A stretch of 64,000 nucleotides of DNA from Limnoglobus roseus (GCF_008254045.1 NZ_CP042425.1:6944001-7008000); one strand, 5' to 3'. Numbered from the stretch's first letter, positions 27,787 to 39,364 are shown. Translations and numbers: made by a program. The notes: generated by a model from the sequence alone, not told the origin.

Positions 27787-27829
27787 AATGAGTGCGCGCC
27801 CTGCGCTCACACTTTCCGCGAGGTCAATC

Positions 27830-28408
27830 ATGCGTTTTCTGCTGTTAGCGGCCCTGCTACTCTTTCCTGTTTCTCTCATTCCGGCGGACGACACGAAAAA
27901 GGGAGGCGACAAAGTGAACGGACCACTCGACTTCAAGATGAAGGACATCAACGGTAAGGAAGTTGATCTGGCCGCCTACAAGGGTAAGGTCGTTCTGTTC
28001 GTGAACGTGGCCAGCAAGTGCGGCTACACGCCGCAGTACAAGGGCCTCGAAGCGGTGTACCAGAGGTACGAGAAAGAGGGCCTCATGGTGATCGGCGTGC
28101 CGGCCAACGAGTTCGGCGGGCAAGAACCCGGTACCGACGCCGAGATCAAGGAGTTCTGCACGGCGAAGTACAACGTCACCTTCCCGATGCTGTCGAAGGT
28201 CGTCGTGAAGGGCGACGGCATCACCCCGCTGTACAAGTATCTGACGTCGAAGGAAACCGACGGCAAGTACGCGGGCGACATCAAGTGGAACTTCGAGAAG
28301 TTCCTCGTCAATCGCAAGGGCGAAGTCGTCGGCCGTTACGACTCGAAGGTGAAGCCGGAGTCGGATGAGTTAACGAAGGCGATCACGACGGAACTGGCGA
28401 AGAAGTAA
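27830..28408 (+). CDS. Exported glutathione-peroxidase-fold thiol peroxidase
   Basis: A 192-residue protein with a signal peptide (MRFLLLAALLLFPVSLIPA). The thioredoxin-like peroxidase domain carries NVASKCGYTPQYKGL with peroxidatic Cys64, the NEFGGQEPGTD motif with the Gln of the catalytic site, and IKWNFEKFLVNRKGEVV with the Trp/Asn pair. Such bacterial GPx-family enzymes usually reduce peroxides with thioredoxin. The start at 27830 excludes a 14-residue unlikely leader. It follows pdxH by 43 bases on the same strand, giving a possible two-gene unit, ended by a strong hairpin. Confidence 0.92.
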   Translation: MRFLLLAALLLFPVSLIPADDTKKGGDKVNGPLDFKMKDINGKEVDLAAYKGKVVLFVNVASKCGYTPQYKGLEAVYQRYEKEGLMVIGVPANEFGGQEPGTDAEIKEFCTAKYNVTFPMLSKVVVKGDGITPLYKYLTSKETDGKYAGDIKWNFEKFLVNRKGEVVGRYDSKVKPESDELTKAITTELAKK

Positions 28409-28418
28409 ATTACGTCGG

Positions 28419-28449
28419 CCGCAGACGCGCGGAGAACGCGCGTCTGCGG
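28419..28449. terminator. Bidirectional terminator between convergent genes
   Basis: Two 12-base GC-rich arms (28419-28430, 28438-28449) flank a seven-base loop. A/T-rich tails on both sides (AAATTA and TTAATTTT) allow termination in both directions. Confidence 0.75.
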
Positions 28450-28455
28450 TTAATT

Positions 28456-29427
28456 TTAAGGCACTGGCAGCCCATCCAGGATTCGCTTCACGATCTCATC
28501 GGCCTTCAGCTCTTCCGCCTCGGCCTCGTAGGACAGCATCAGCCGGTGTCGGAGAACGTCGGGAGCCATTAGCTTCACGTCCTCTGGCGTCACGTACCCG
28601 CGGCCGTTCAAAAAAGCATGCCCCTTCGCCGCCCGCACGAGTGCCAGCGTCGCCCGTGGGCTGGCCCCGTACTGGAGAAGGCCGGTAAGGTCGATGTTGT
28701 ACTCGGTCGGGTTGCGCGACGATCGGACCACGTCGATGATGTACTGTTTCACTTTCACGTCCAGGTAAATGGCATCGACAGCCGCCCGGGCTTGGAGCAG
28801 ATCCTCCTCGGAAAGTACGGGTTCCACCGTCGTCCGCGCATCGACGCTCGCCATGCGGTCGAGGATCTGCATTTCCTCGGCCTTATTCGGGTAGTCGATC
28901 AGCACCTTCAACATGAAGCGGTCAATCTGCGCTTCCGGAAGCGGGTACGTCCCTTCCTGTTCGACGGGGTTTTGTGTCGCCAGAACCAAAAACGGCGAAG
29001 GAAGTGAGAACGTCGTCTCGCCGATCGTCACCTGCCGCTCTTGCATCGCTTCCAGAAGGGCAGATTGGACTTTCGCCGGCGCGCGGTTGATTTCGTCCGC
29101 CAAGATCACGTTGGCAAAAACCGGCCCGTGCTTGACCGTAAACTCGCCCGTTCGAGGGTTGTAAATCTGCGTGCCGATCACGTCGGCGGGCAGCAGGTCT
29201 GGCGTGAACTGAATTCGTCGATGGTTCAACCGCATGGCCTGCGCAACAACACGAGCGGCCAGCGTCTTGGCCAGCCCTGGGACGCCCTCAATCAGGATGT
29301 GCCCGTCGGTGAGCAATCCAATCACGACACGGTCGAGCAAACGGCGTTGCCCGACAACGACACTTTCCACCGCGCGATAAAATGGGTCCAGCAATTTGCG
29401 AACGTCGAGAGCAGGAAGTGGCGTCAT
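28456..29427 (-). CDS. MoxR-family AAA+ ATPase
   Basis: A 323-residue AAA+ protein of the MoxR group, which acts as a chaperone in maturation of metalloproteins or complexes, usually with von Willebrand factor A partners. Walker A is EGVPGLAKT, Walker [12 protein letters not shown], sensor 1 [10 protein letters not shown] and arginine-finger/sensor 2 region [13 protein letters not shown]. No VWA or DUF58 partner lies beside it in the window; the same-strand upstream gene encodes a PQQ propeller. Substrate unknown. Confidence 0.92.
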   Translation of the reverse strand: MTPLPALDVRKLLDPFYRAVESVVVGQRRLLDRVVIGLLTDGHILIEGVPGLAKTLAARVVAQAMRLNHRRIQFTPDLLPADVIGTQIYNPRTGEFTVKHGPVFANVILADEINRAPAKVQSALLEAMQERQVTIGETTFSLPSPFLVLATQNPVEQEGTYPLPEAQIDRFMLKVLIDYPNKAEEMQILDRMASVDARTTVEPVLSEEDLLQARAAVDAIYLDVKVKQYIIDVVRSSRNPTEYNIDLTGLLQYGASPRATLALVRAAKGHAFLNGRGYVTPEDVKLMAPDVLRHRLMLSYEAEAEELKADEIVKRILDGLPVP

Positions 29428-29457
29428 GGAGAAAGTATAGCGGTGAACTGAGAAAGC

Positions 29458-30852
29458 TCACTTCTTGGGAATGAGTTCGTAGCAGACGAGCCGGTTCTTA
29501 CCACGGACGTAAAGTAGCCCGCGGCTCAACACCGGCGGTGCCCAACAGGGGTATTCGAGGTCGGGCGATTCCCAACGAGCTTTCTCGTCGTACTTCTCTG
29601 AGTTGAGTTTGAAAAGGCGGAGTTCACCCTGTTCCGTCAGGGCCAACGCGTGGCCGTCCACTTTGAGAATCGAACTTCGGGTCGTCCGCTTCTCCTTCCA
29701 TTTGACCTCGCCCGTTGCGAGCGACACGCACCGCAAATCTCCTTCAGGTGTGTGCCTGCCGCTAGAGCCGTAAACGTAACCATCGTGGTAAATTGGCGTA
29801 TTCCAATGGCAGGCCAACGAGCGATCTTCGCGATCCTTCTCCAAGTCCGACCAAACGACCGTAACCCCGGTCCTGTCCGGCTTCACTTTCAAGCACACTG
29901 CCCCAGGCCAGTAAGATTCGGTCAGCAGAATCAAATCGCCGACAACGACCGGGTTAGACGCATTTACGCTCTCCTGGATCTTGGCCCGCCAGGGATAACT
30001 AAACAGTTTCTTTCCGGTGGCCGCTTCAAAAGCAACAAGACCGGCACGGGAAAAGTAGAGGGCCGTGCGTTGGCCGTGGAGGGTCACAACTGTCGGACTG
30101 GAATAGCTCGCGAGTTCATCCAACGCTGCATAAGCGACTTTCCCAGTCTTCTTGTCAAGGGCGAGGATCCCGCTCCCGTTCGGCTGCACGTCCCTCAGAT
30201 CGGCCGGCCGAGGCCCTTTAGGGCTCCCGCCAACCGCTACGAGAAGCAATTCTCCTTCGACAATTGGGGTACTCCCAACGCCAAAGAAGTTCTGCTGGAA
30301 AAAATAGTTCTGCTTCGTGTCGAACTTCCAGAGCCGCTTCCCAGTCTTCTGTTCGAGACAGTGGATGACTCCTTCAACCCCATACGTGTAAACGCGATCG
30401 CCATCGACGACGGGACTGCACCGAGGACCGTTGTCGTAGCCGTAATAATCTTCGTACTGGAACTCATAGTCGAACTGCCAGATCATCTCGCCCGACTCGG
30501 CATTCCGGCAGGTAAGTTGTGTGACCGTCTCGGAGGAATCTATGTGAAATAACTTCCCCGCTGCGACGATCGGTGGCGCATAGCCGTTACCCAATTTGCA
30601 GTCCCAAACTTTCTTAAGTCCCTCACGCGGCCAAATGGTGCTTATGCCCTTCTCGGAAGATGACCCATCCAGAGACGGCCCCAAAAACCGCACCCAATCA
30701 GTTCCGGATCGTGTTGGCTTAGCTCGGTCCCAAAGTGTGGAGACTTGTTCTGCGGACGTGGTCCTCGATCCGGAACTTGCTTTAGGGTCTGTGTGGACGG
30801 CCGGGGTGCAAGAAGAGATTGCCAGAGCAATGCAGAGAAGCGTGATCCGCAC
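29458..30852 (-). CDS. PQQ-like beta-propeller lipoprotein
   Basis: A 464-residue protein with lipoprotein signal MRITLLCIALAISSC, Cys15 acylated. Residues 60-460 are a PQQ-like beta-propeller (WDCKLGNGYAPPIVAAGKLF, YTYGVEGVIHCLEQKTGKRLW, CWAPPVLSRGLLYVRGKN). As with many planctomycete propellers, no dehydrogenase active site is seen, so a scaffold or binding role is likely. It sits 30 bases upstream of the MoxR gene, compatible with co-transcription, and starts about 60 bases from the rRNA terminator. Confidence 0.85.
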   Translation of the reverse strand: MRITLLCIALAISSCTPAVHTDPKASSGSRTTSAEQVSTLWDRAKPTRSGTDWVRFLGPSLDGSSSEKGISTIWPREGLKKVWDCKLGNGYAPPIVAAGKLFHIDSSETVTQLTCRNAESGEMIWQFDYEFQYEDYYGYDNGPRCSPVVDGDRVYTYGVEGVIHCLEQKTGKRLWKFDTKQNYFFQQNFFGVGSTPIVEGELLLVAVGGSPKGPRPADLRDVQPNGSGILALDKKTGKVAYAALDELASYSSPTVVTLHGQRTALYFSRAGLVAFEAATGKKLFSYPWRAKIQESVNASNPVVVGDLILLTESYWPGAVCLKVKPDRTGVTVVWSDLEKDREDRSLACHWNTPIYHDGYVYGSSGRHTPEGDLRCVSLATGEVKWKEKRTTRSSILKVDGHALALTEQGELRLFKLNSEKYDEKARWESPDLEYPCWAPPVLSRGLLYVRGKNRLVCYELIPKK

Positions 30853-30914
30853 GAATTGCCCTCGACAGGAGTGTGTGAAAACATGGCGAAGGAAATGATA
30901 GCGAGGATAACGAG

Positions 30915-30948
30915 AAAGCCCCCGGTCTGTTTTCAGACCGGGGGCTTT
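30915..30948 (-). terminator. Terminator of the rRNA operon
   Basis: A perfect 15-bp stem (30915-30929 with 30934-30948) with a T4 loop, followed on the minus strand by TTTCTCG. It lies just after the 5S gene. Confidence 0.88.
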
Positions 30949-30955
30949 GGGATGA

Positions 30956-31065
30956 TGCCGGCAATGACCTACTCTCGCCCTGGACGGACTACCATCGGCC
31001 CCGAAGGTTTTACGGCCGTGTTCGGGATGGGAACGGGTTCACCACTTCGGGCATGATCACCGGCA
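30956..31065 (-). rRNA. rrf: 5S ribosomal RNA
   Basis: About 110 bases. On the minus strand it begins TGCCGGTGATCATGCCCGAA and ends GGTCATTGCCGGCA; the ends pair in a terminal helix. The conserved CCCGTTCCCATCCCGAACAC segment is present. It follows 23S by about 95 bases. Confidence 0.95.
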
Positions 31066-31149
31066 AGTCGCAACTGTATCGAGGTATATCGATGCAACTT
31101 GGGAGTACGAAATCGTCGACGACTTCTCGGGCGTCACGAGTGAGAGAAC

Positions 31150-33919
<2,770 letters not shown>

Positions 33920-34356
33920 ACCCCCTCGCCCCGCGTTACCACGAAACAAGAGAAGTAAGCACTGCACGCTATTTCATCCCCTCCCACCCGCTCCGTAGCG
34001 ACTGGGAACGACGATCACTTCGTTCTTCTTCTAAGGCTCGTGCTCGAGAAATCGTTGAACAAAATCATCCCGCCCGATGGCCGCCCACCGAACGCGATGT
34101 TTGATGCGATTTCGTACTCACCAAGTTGTCAAAGATCGACAGTTCGGGGTCACAGGGCCCGGCGTCGCCGTCCCCTCCAACCCCAGGTTCGCGGCCGAGG
34201 CCGCTCACCCTCTATCGCCAGATTCGTCGCAAGTCTTTAGCAGACTTACACTTCCGTCTCTTGCGTGATTTCATCTTAGGGCCGGGTCGGCTCTCCGTCA
34301 ACCACCCGCGGAATTATCCTTCCCGCGGCACCGACCCACCCGACCCGAACCTTCTG
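33920..34356 (-). other. Internal transcribed spacer between tRNA-Ala and 23S
   Basis: About 440 bases with no protein-coding signal. It includes an imperfect GC-rich hairpin region near 34280-34350 and a C/T-rich segment close to the 23S stem. It is expected to hold antitermination and processing sites; I could not assign a boxA confidently. Confidence 0.6.
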
Positions 34357-34429
34357 TGGAGAAAAGGGGATTCGAACCCCTGACCCCCTGCTTGCAAAGC
34401 AGGTGCTCTACCAGCTGAGCTATTTCCCC
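34357..34429 (-). tRNA. tRNA-Ala (TGC)
   Basis: A 73-base cloverleaf: acceptor GGGGAAA pairs with TTTCTCC, D-arm AGCTCAGCTGG, anticodon loop CTTTGCAAG with anticodon TGC, and T-loop GGTTCGAATCC. CCA is not encoded. It lies between tRNA-Ile and 23S, its usual place in a ribosomal spacer. Confidence 0.96.
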
Positions 34430-34447
34430 GGTCCCAGCCCCACTCAG

Positions 34448-34521
34448 TGCGGGTACTTGGATTTGAACCAAGGACCTCAGCTTTATCAGAGCTGCGCTCT
34501 AGCCAACTGAGCTATACCCGC
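34448..34521 (-). tRNA. tRNA-Ile (GAT)
   Basis: A 74-base cloverleaf: acceptor GCGGGTA pairs with TACCCGC, anticodon loop contains GAT, T-loop GGTTCAAATCC. It is the first gene of the ribosomal transcript here; no 16S precedes it. Confidence 0.96.
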
Positions 34522-34673
34522 ATCGGTCTTGCAAACACAAGAGCCAAACCGATTCAGGTTTGGCTCTCTTCCGGCAACACGCTTCGGCGAGAGCAACCCT
34601 TAACTGAGGGTTTGATCCTGAATCAGGTTCACGTCGATGCGTATTGCCATACGTTTTTCCCGTTGGTCCTCGA

Positions 34674-34701
34674 ATTCTAAAGACATCGCCCTCAACGTCA
34701 A
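34674..34701 (-). promoter_or_regulatory. Predicted promoter of the tRNA-23S-5S operon
   Basis: On the minus strand: TTGACG, 16-base spacer, TAGAAT (five of six consensus), about 150 bases upstream of tRNA-Ile. The leader (34522-34666) contains two hairpins, AACCCT-AGGGTT near 34598-34615 and an arm pair around AGCCAAACC/GGTTTGGCT at 34541-34566. The rest of the 300-base gap up to the aminotransferase stop holds no gene. Confidence 0.7.
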
Positions 34702-34825
34702 GACAGTGCCCTATTTTCAGCCCAACGTGGACTACACCGAATCGCCGAGAGCGTTTTGTGCAATAGACTTCCGACGATCCTGTCCACCATCGATTTCGCG
34801 AAAAAATTCCCGCGAGACTCTTTCT

Positions 34826-36136
34826 TCATGTCAAAACGGACTCCCGTGCGCCCCTTTTCGAGGTCTCCAGCTCGGCATACGCTCTGCGTAACCGGCGAAC
34901 TCCTTCCGCGATTTCCGAAGGTTCCGCCACTCCAAAACTTAAGCGAATTTCGTGATCGGGCACCTTGCCCTGTTCATTCGGAACGTGACCGAGATTCCCC
35001 GGAATGTACAGCACCCCCTCGGACACGGCTGCCTCGACCAGCGGACTGCCCTTACCTGTTGGAGTGCCTGAGGGGAACGTCATCCACACGTATAGCCCGC
35101 CCGCCGGCACGTTCCACCGCACGCCCGGACAACTCGCGAACTCAGTGGCAATGGCCGTCAGCATGGCGTCGCGTTTTGAACGGTAAACCTCTCTTAGCCG
35201 CACGAGGTGTCGGTCGAAGGCTCCGGTTTCGAGCAAGCGATTGAGGATGTGTTGTGCCAGATTGGACGACCCGAAATCGTGGTTTCCCTTCAGGTTGCAA
35301 ACGGGGGCCACGAGGTCATTCGGGAGGAGCGAATACCCGGTTTTCAAGCCTGGCGAACAGGGCTTCGAAAACGTCGTGGTGTAGATGACGTATTCGTTCG
35401 TGGTGTCGAACCGCTTGATGCTGGTGATGTCGTCGCCGTCGTAACGCAGTTCCCGATAGGCGGCGTCTTCGAGAATCAAGATTCGGTGGTGCTTACTAAA
35501 CCGCTTCGCCAATTCCACCAACTTCGGCCGGCGATCTCGGGCCAGTGTGAGGCCGGTGGGATTTTGGAAGTAGTCGACGGTGTAGATCAGTTTGACCTTC
35601 TTCAACTCCCCCGCGAGTTCGAGCCTTATTAGCTCCTTTTCAAGCGATTTGAGGCACATGCCTCCGTCGTCCATCGGCACGCCGATGACTTTCGCCCCGT
35701 GGCTCTTGAGACAGTCGTGGTAGACGAAGTACGACGGCGCTTCCGCGAGCACAATGTCGCCCGGTTCGATCAGCACTTCGCCGAGGAGGTAGAGCATCTG
35801 CTGCGATCCGGTCGTGAGGACCACGTCGCCTAGCGTCAGGTTGATGTCCGAGGGTTTCACGCCGTCGGCGGTGCAAACGCGGTCTAGCACGCGAGCGCGG
35901 AGCGCCGGCAATCCCTGCGTCGAGCCGTACTGCAAGGCCGCCTTCGCGGTGGCCGGGTTCGCCATCATCTCGGCCACGACCTGAGCAATCTCCGCGCTGG
36001 GAAACGCCGACTCATCGACCAACCCGGCGGCCAGGGAAATCAGCCCCGGCGTTTCGATGGCCTTCTGAATGAAGTAACTGATCGGCGAATCGGCCGTCCG
36101 CAGGGAACGGCTCGACAGTGACAACGCGGGTGGCAT
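34826..36136 (-). CDS. Class I/II PLP-dependent aminotransferase (2-aminoadipate/MocR-like)
   Basis: A 436-residue enzyme of the fold-type I aminotransferases, closest in pattern to the 2-aminoadipate transaminase/LysN group. Visible are ISLAAGLVDESAFP and ALQYGSTQGLPALRARV in the N-terminal half, the LTTGSQQMLYLLGEV segment, the cofactor-binding YTVDYFQNPTGLTLARDRR, the Asp/Tyr in ILEDAAYRELRY, the PLP Lys in TTTFSKPCSPGLKTGY, and the carboxylate-binding Arg near HEIRLSFGV. Substrate not fixed by sequence. The start codon lies 30 bases from the terminator of the small peptide gene at the left island edge, so this is the first host gene beyond the island. Confidence 0.9.
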   Translation of the reverse strand: MPPALSLSSRSLRTADSPISYFIQKAIETPGLISLAAGLVDESAFPSAEIAQVVAEMMANPATAKAALQYGSTQGLPALRARVLDRVCTADGVKPSDINLTLGDVVLTTGSQQMLYLLGEVLIEPGDIVLAEAPSYFVYHDCLKSHGAKVIGVPMDDGGMCLKSLEKELIRLELAGELKKVKLIYTVDYFQNPTGLTLARDRRPKLVELAKRFSKHHRILILEDAAYRELRYDGDDITSIKRFDTTNEYVIYTTTFSKPCSPGLKTGYSLLPNDLVAPVCNLKGNHDFGSSNLAQHILNRLLETGAFDRHLVRLREVYRSKRDAMLTAIATEFASCPGVRWNVPAGGLYVWMTFPSGTPTGKGSPLVEAAVSEGVLYIPGNLGHVPNEQGKVPDHEIRLSFGVAEPSEIAEGVRRLRRAYAELETSKRGARESVLT

Positions 36137-36166
36137 GAATCGGCCCTTTCAGTGGTAGAAATGAAA

Positions 36167-36195
36167 CCGGCCCCGGAGGTTCACTCCGGGGCCGG
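36167..36195 (-). terminator. Perfect terminator after the left small-peptide gene
   Basis: Two 12-base arms (36167-36178 and 36184-36195) around a five-base loop, followed on the minus strand by TTTCATTTC. The right-hand copy at 63 kb keeps the loop and one arm but has a diverged second arm, which shows where the duplicated sequence stops. Confidence 0.8.
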
Positions 36196-36233
36196 CACAA
36201 TTTCTGAGTTTGGCGGTTCCCCGGACTATGGTG
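36174..36233. repeat. attL core: 60-bp exact direct repeat, left copy
   Basis: Sixty bases identical to 63097-63156, containing the last codon and stop of the small-peptide gene, the 3' untranslated part and one arm plus loop of its terminator. Weaker similarity continues to 36350 across the coding part. The perfect terminator arm lies just outside the identical block, as expected if that side is the original chromosome. Confidence 0.8.
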
Positions 36234-36330
36234 TGGCTGCGACTGCGGCAGCAGCAACGCCCACGGCAACAACGACGACGGCCACCGCGAGGGTGGGTAC
36301 TGTCATCGGGTTGACGGAGAATGGCGTCAT
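36226..36330 (-). CDS. Small hydrophobic membrane peptide, left copy
   Basis: A 34-residue peptide. After MTPFSVNPMTVPT comes a single hydrophobic stretch, LAVAVVVVAVGVAAAVAA, ending TP. It would span a membrane once, with no charged residues at all. A second copy at 63149-63250 has a different N-terminus but the same hydrophobic core; the length difference is exactly one codon and most substitutions are conservative, so selection on the protein is plausible. A 19-base leader (AACCTCCCCGAACGTGTGA) directly upstream is identical in both copies. No ordinary ribosome-binding site is seen. In the insertion model this 5' half belongs to the element. Function unknown. Confidence 0.55.
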   Translation of the reverse strand: MTPFSVNPMTVPTLAVAVVVVAVGVAAAAVAATP

Positions 36331-36350
36331 TTCACACGTTCGGGGAGGTT

Positions 36351-36731
36351 TCCCTTAGCGTATCACCGGCTTCGGAAACTGCCAACAGAAACTTCTGGGC
36401 CACCCTCTCCTACTCCTCTCCCACTGGATCGCGGACGCCGTAGGAATCGCCCGCGAGGCACAAGACTACCGCAGAGACTACAGCAGGGGAAGCGGAAACT
36501 ACCGCGGAGACGACCGCCGGGGAGGTCCCCACCCCTCTTCTCCTCGTAAGCGTGAAATCCGTGAGCTGTACCGAAATCCCGCTGGCAACAGACGCCTTGT
36601 CCGGGAATGGCCTTGCCCTTTTACTCTTCTAGACGCCGATTAAAGGGGCAGGTCAGCGATTAAAAGGGCAGGCTCTCATTTCTCGCTTCGCGCAGCCTCA
36701 CCGGCTATCATCACCGGACGGAGGCCAGGCG
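36351..36731. other. Left-end non-coding region of the island
   Basis: About 380 bases with no convincing gene. It carries the two arm-like 26-base repeats described separately; the part next to the first gene (36640-36731) leads to a good ribosome-binding site (GGAGG at about 36719). Confidence 0.6.
36465..36523 (+). repeat. Two tandem 26-base arm-like repeats near attL
   Basis: The segments at 36465-36490 and 36498-36523 share ACTACCGC(A/G)GAGAC and GGGGA with four mismatches in 26, spaced 33 bases. A third similar copy lies next to attR at 63018-63045. Position on both sides of the att cores suggests recombinase arm-type binding sites. Confidence 0.5.
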
Positions 36732-37373
36732 ATGACGGAGCAAGAGTGGCTGATGGATGACAACCCCGGGCGGTGGCTGTATCCGGATCGCATGCAGGCG
36801 ATGAGCGAGCGGAAGCTTCGGCTCTTCTGCGCCGCATGCTGCCGCCGGGTCTGGCACCTGCTCCCTGATGGCTGTCGATCCGCCGTCGAAGTAGCCGAAG
36901 CGTACTCCGACGGCCGAGCCGATCGCGATGTCCTGCTGCGTTCGTCTGAAGTCGCGCGAGGAATTGCCAGTGACGCCGATGGCAACGCCCAAGACGCGGC
37001 GGATGCCTCGGCCTCGGCCGCCGAGGAGGACATCCGAAGTCATGCGTTCCCGGTCACGGTGTGCGCCAGTAAAGCGGCTTGGCGAAGGAAGGGTGAGCGG
37101 GAAGCAGAGGAGGCCGCGCAAGCCACTCTCCTCCGCGACATCTTCGGCAACCCGTTCCGCCCCGTCATCTTCTCCCCGTCCTGGCTTACGCCAACCGTTG
37201 TCGGCATCGCCACTGCCATCTACGCCGATCGCGCCTTCGACCGTCTCCCCATCCTCGCCGACGCCCTTCAGGACGCTGGATGTGAGAACGACGAGATCCT
37301 GAGCCACTGCCGCAGCGAAGGTCCGCACGTTCGGGGCTGCTGGGTCGTCGATCTGCTGACGGGCCGCAAGTAG
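36732..37373 (+). CDS. Gemmata-type paralogous protein with SWLTPT/ADALxDAGC C-terminal module
   Basis: A 213-residue soluble protein. The N-terminal motif MTEQEWLMDDNP then SERKLRLFCAACCRRVWHLL, and the C-terminal FGNPFRPVIFSPSWLTPT then LPILADALQDAGCENDEI, are shared with two other genes in this island (39847-40488 and 57972-58685). These proteins are expanded in Gemmata-type genomes and have no known function; the paired cysteines in CAACCRR could bind metal. The variable centre is Ala/Asp/Glu-rich. GGAGG lies eight bases before the start. The first gene inside the island from the left. Confidence 0.75.
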   Translation: MTEQEWLMDDNPGRWLYPDRMQAMSERKLRLFCAACCRRVWHLLPDGCRSAVEVAEAYSDGRADRDVLLRSSEVARGIASDADGNAQDAADASASAAEEDIRSHAFPVTVCASKAAWRRKGEREAEEAAQATLLRDIFGNPFRPVIFSPSWLTPTVVGIATAIYADRAFDRLPILADALQDAGCENDEILSHCRSEGPHVRGCWVVDLLTGRK

Positions 37374-37375
37374 TG

Positions 37376-38158
37376 TGAACCCTCTGCCATCGCCGAAGCC
37401 GTCGCCCTCTCCCGCGTTCCCCCTTCTGGGACAGCTTCCCCTCTCGACTTCGACGGCGTCTCGCTTCTGTGGGAGTGGGCACCGCTGTCGCTCGGCGTCT
37501 TCGACGGAGCTGCGGACGGCGACCGTCCCCGCCCCCTCTTCTCCTTCGCCGACGCCTTCGCCTTCTAAGCGACTACGGGGAGCCGGACGGGGACCGTCCC
37601 CTCGCCCACTCCCCTCCTACACTGACGCCGTCTCGATCACCCCCGCTACGGCTGTGGGAGTGGCACCCACGGGCCTCGCCTCGACCCAGACCCAGACGGC
37701 GACCCAGGGGGAGGGGACACCCCGCCGCCGCCTCTTCGCCGACCCCGCCTGAGACTCAGGGGCGGGATACCCGCCCTCGCCGTCCCCTCTCCTCGCCGAC
37801 TGGGTCAGGGGCTATTTCGAGAAAGACGATAATGATTACCTAATTAGTGCTTATTAGACTTAGGTCTCGTCTGAGTCTCAGACGGCGACTAGAATGAGTC
37901 GCCCTCGCCTCCCCTTTTCGAGTTGCAATCGACTCCCCCTTCGCCCCTGGCGAATTAGTCCCAGCTGAAGACCCAGCAGCGGCCCCCAGCTCGCTCCTAC
38001 CTCGCGATCTCCTCTCGTCTCAGACCCAGTACGCCCTGCCGACGCCCTCGCCGATCGCGATCCTATCGCATCCCAGAGGTGGTCGCTGAACCCACTTCTC
38101 CGCCCCCGCCGACCCCGTCGGCGGGGGTTCTCCTCTCCCTCTCCCTCCCGAGACTCTG
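37376..38158. other. Low-complexity spacer with dispersed repeats and a terminator-like hairpin
   Basis: About 780 bases without a convincing gene; the composition is dominated by GACGCC/CTCGCC-like words. It holds two exact copies of CTGTGGGAGTGG (37467-37478 and 37652-37663), which recurs elsewhere in the island. A short AT-rich stretch near 37830-37865 contains TAGACT and could be a promoter. An 11-bp hairpin with loop CCC (38103-38127) followed by TTCTCCTCT looks like a terminator. Confidence 0.55.
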
Positions 38159-39364
38159 ATGAGCAACGACCCCAGCCGCTACGCCGCCGCCCTCCGCGAC
38201 GCCGTCCCCTCTGCTCTCCCGCCCTCTCTCCGTCCGCACCTCGACGACCTCCGCGAGATCACCCGGCCTCAGAAGGAGAAGGCGGCGTTTCGGCAGCGGG
38301 TGATTGATCTGGTGAGGGGGAGGGGGAGGGGGAAGAAGCCTACCCCCAGCCGAAGGCCCTCGGCCGCCACTCCCACAGCCGCACCGACGCCGATGCCGCC
38401 GAAGCTCCCGCCGGTGACGGCGGAGACGATCTCGCCCCGTCAACTCCGCCGCCTCGGGCCGCGACTCGCGCTCGCCCGCATCAACCGCAACCGCCTTCGT
38501 CTGGGTCGGCCGCAGGGGGTGAGCCTCGGCACAGGCCCGATCCGCGAAGGGGTCCGCGAGGCCGTCGGGGACAAGTTAGACCTCGATCTTCGGCCGCTGG
38601 GGAAGGAACGAGACGCGGCCCGAGACGCCCTCGCCGACCGCGTCCGCGGGGCCGTCGAGAAGGTCTTCCGCGGGTTCGAGACGATCGACCACGACCACGC
38701 CTCGACGGTGACGCTGCCGGGGGAGCGGTTCCTGCACGTCCAGGTCCCGGCGGGGTCGCCCCTCGCCCACGTCACCTTCTACCAAGCCCCGGCGAAGGTC
38801 AACCTCCGGCCCGAGGCCCAGACGGCGTCCGCGCCCCGGCTCCAGCGGGGAACCCTCGACTTCCTGCGGCACCTCCGCCGGTTCGCGACCGAGCTTCACG
38901 CGCAGGGAATCCCGATCGGGTACAGCGAGCCGTCGGACAAGCGGCGGGCGAAGCTCTACGGCCAGACCCTCGCCGAGATCGGCTTCACGCCCGACCCGGT
39001 CAGCATCGACCCGAAGCTGCACGTCTGGCAAGCGGGCGTCCCGGCGGCGGAACAGGAGCGGCGGTTCGCGGACTACGACCGCCGCCTCCGGGAAGACAAG
39101 ACGACGCCCGAGCGGTTGAGTCGGGAAACGGACGACGAGGACCTCTCCCACCTCAGCGACGAGAAGCTTCTGGAACGGTTCGCGACGGCCGGCCGCGAGA
39201 AGGGCGTGAACGTCAGCTACCCGACGCCGCCGAAGAAGGAAGTCGCCGGGCGGTTCGCAAAGGTGATGGAGGAGGCGGGGTATCGGCGGTCGAAGGCGGC
39301 ACCCGAGACGGGAATCGAGAAGTGGGTGCCCGACGCTACGCCGCACACCCCGCGCAGGTGCTGA
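38159..39364 (+). CDS. Uncharacterised 401-residue basic island protein
   Basis: I do not recognise a family. The first 100 residues are Pro/Arg-rich with a basic stretch (RGRGRGKKPTPSRRPSAA). Residues about 180-290 look globular: LPGERFLHVQVPAGSPLAHV, then LRHLRRFATELHAQGIPIGYS, then SDKRRAKLYGQTLAEIGFTPD, reminiscent of acyltransferase-like helices in polyvalent phage proteins, which I state only as an impression. The C-terminal part is charged. Its last 29 bases overlap the end of the convergent small gene. Codon use resembles that of the other island genes. The start ATG follows the hairpin at 38103-38127 by about 30 bases. Confidence 0.65.
   Translation: MSNDPSRYAAALRDAVPSALPPSLRPHLDDLREITRPQKEKAAFRQRVIDLVRGRGRGKKPTPSRRPSAATPTAAPTPMPPKLPPVTAETISPRQLRRLGPRLALARINRNRLRLGRPQGVSLGTGPIREGVREAVGDKLDLDLRPLGKERDAARDALADRVRGAVEKVFRGFETIDHDHASTVTLPGERFLHVQVPAGSPLAHVTFYQAPAKVNLRPEAQTASAPRLQRGTLDFLRHLRRFATELHAQGIPIGYSEPSDKRRAKLYGQTLAEIGFTPDPVSIDPKLHVWQAGVPAAEQERRFADYDRRLREDKTTPERLSRETDDEDLSHLSDEKLLERFATAGREKGVNVSYPTPPKKEVAGRFAKVMEEAGYRRSKAAPETGIEKWVPDATPHTPRRC

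Noticed and set aside
34601-34636. GTTTGATCCTG and TCAGG resembling the 5' end of 16S rRNA
   Set aside because: It is on the strand opposite to the rRNA operon, only about 16 bases match, and the second part is explained by a palindrome (CCTGAATCAGG). No further 16S similarity.
36152-36358. 68-residue plus-strand frame over the left repeat
   Set aside because: The two repeat copies differ codon-wise in the minus-strand peptide frame, and the terminator and promoter fit the minus strand.
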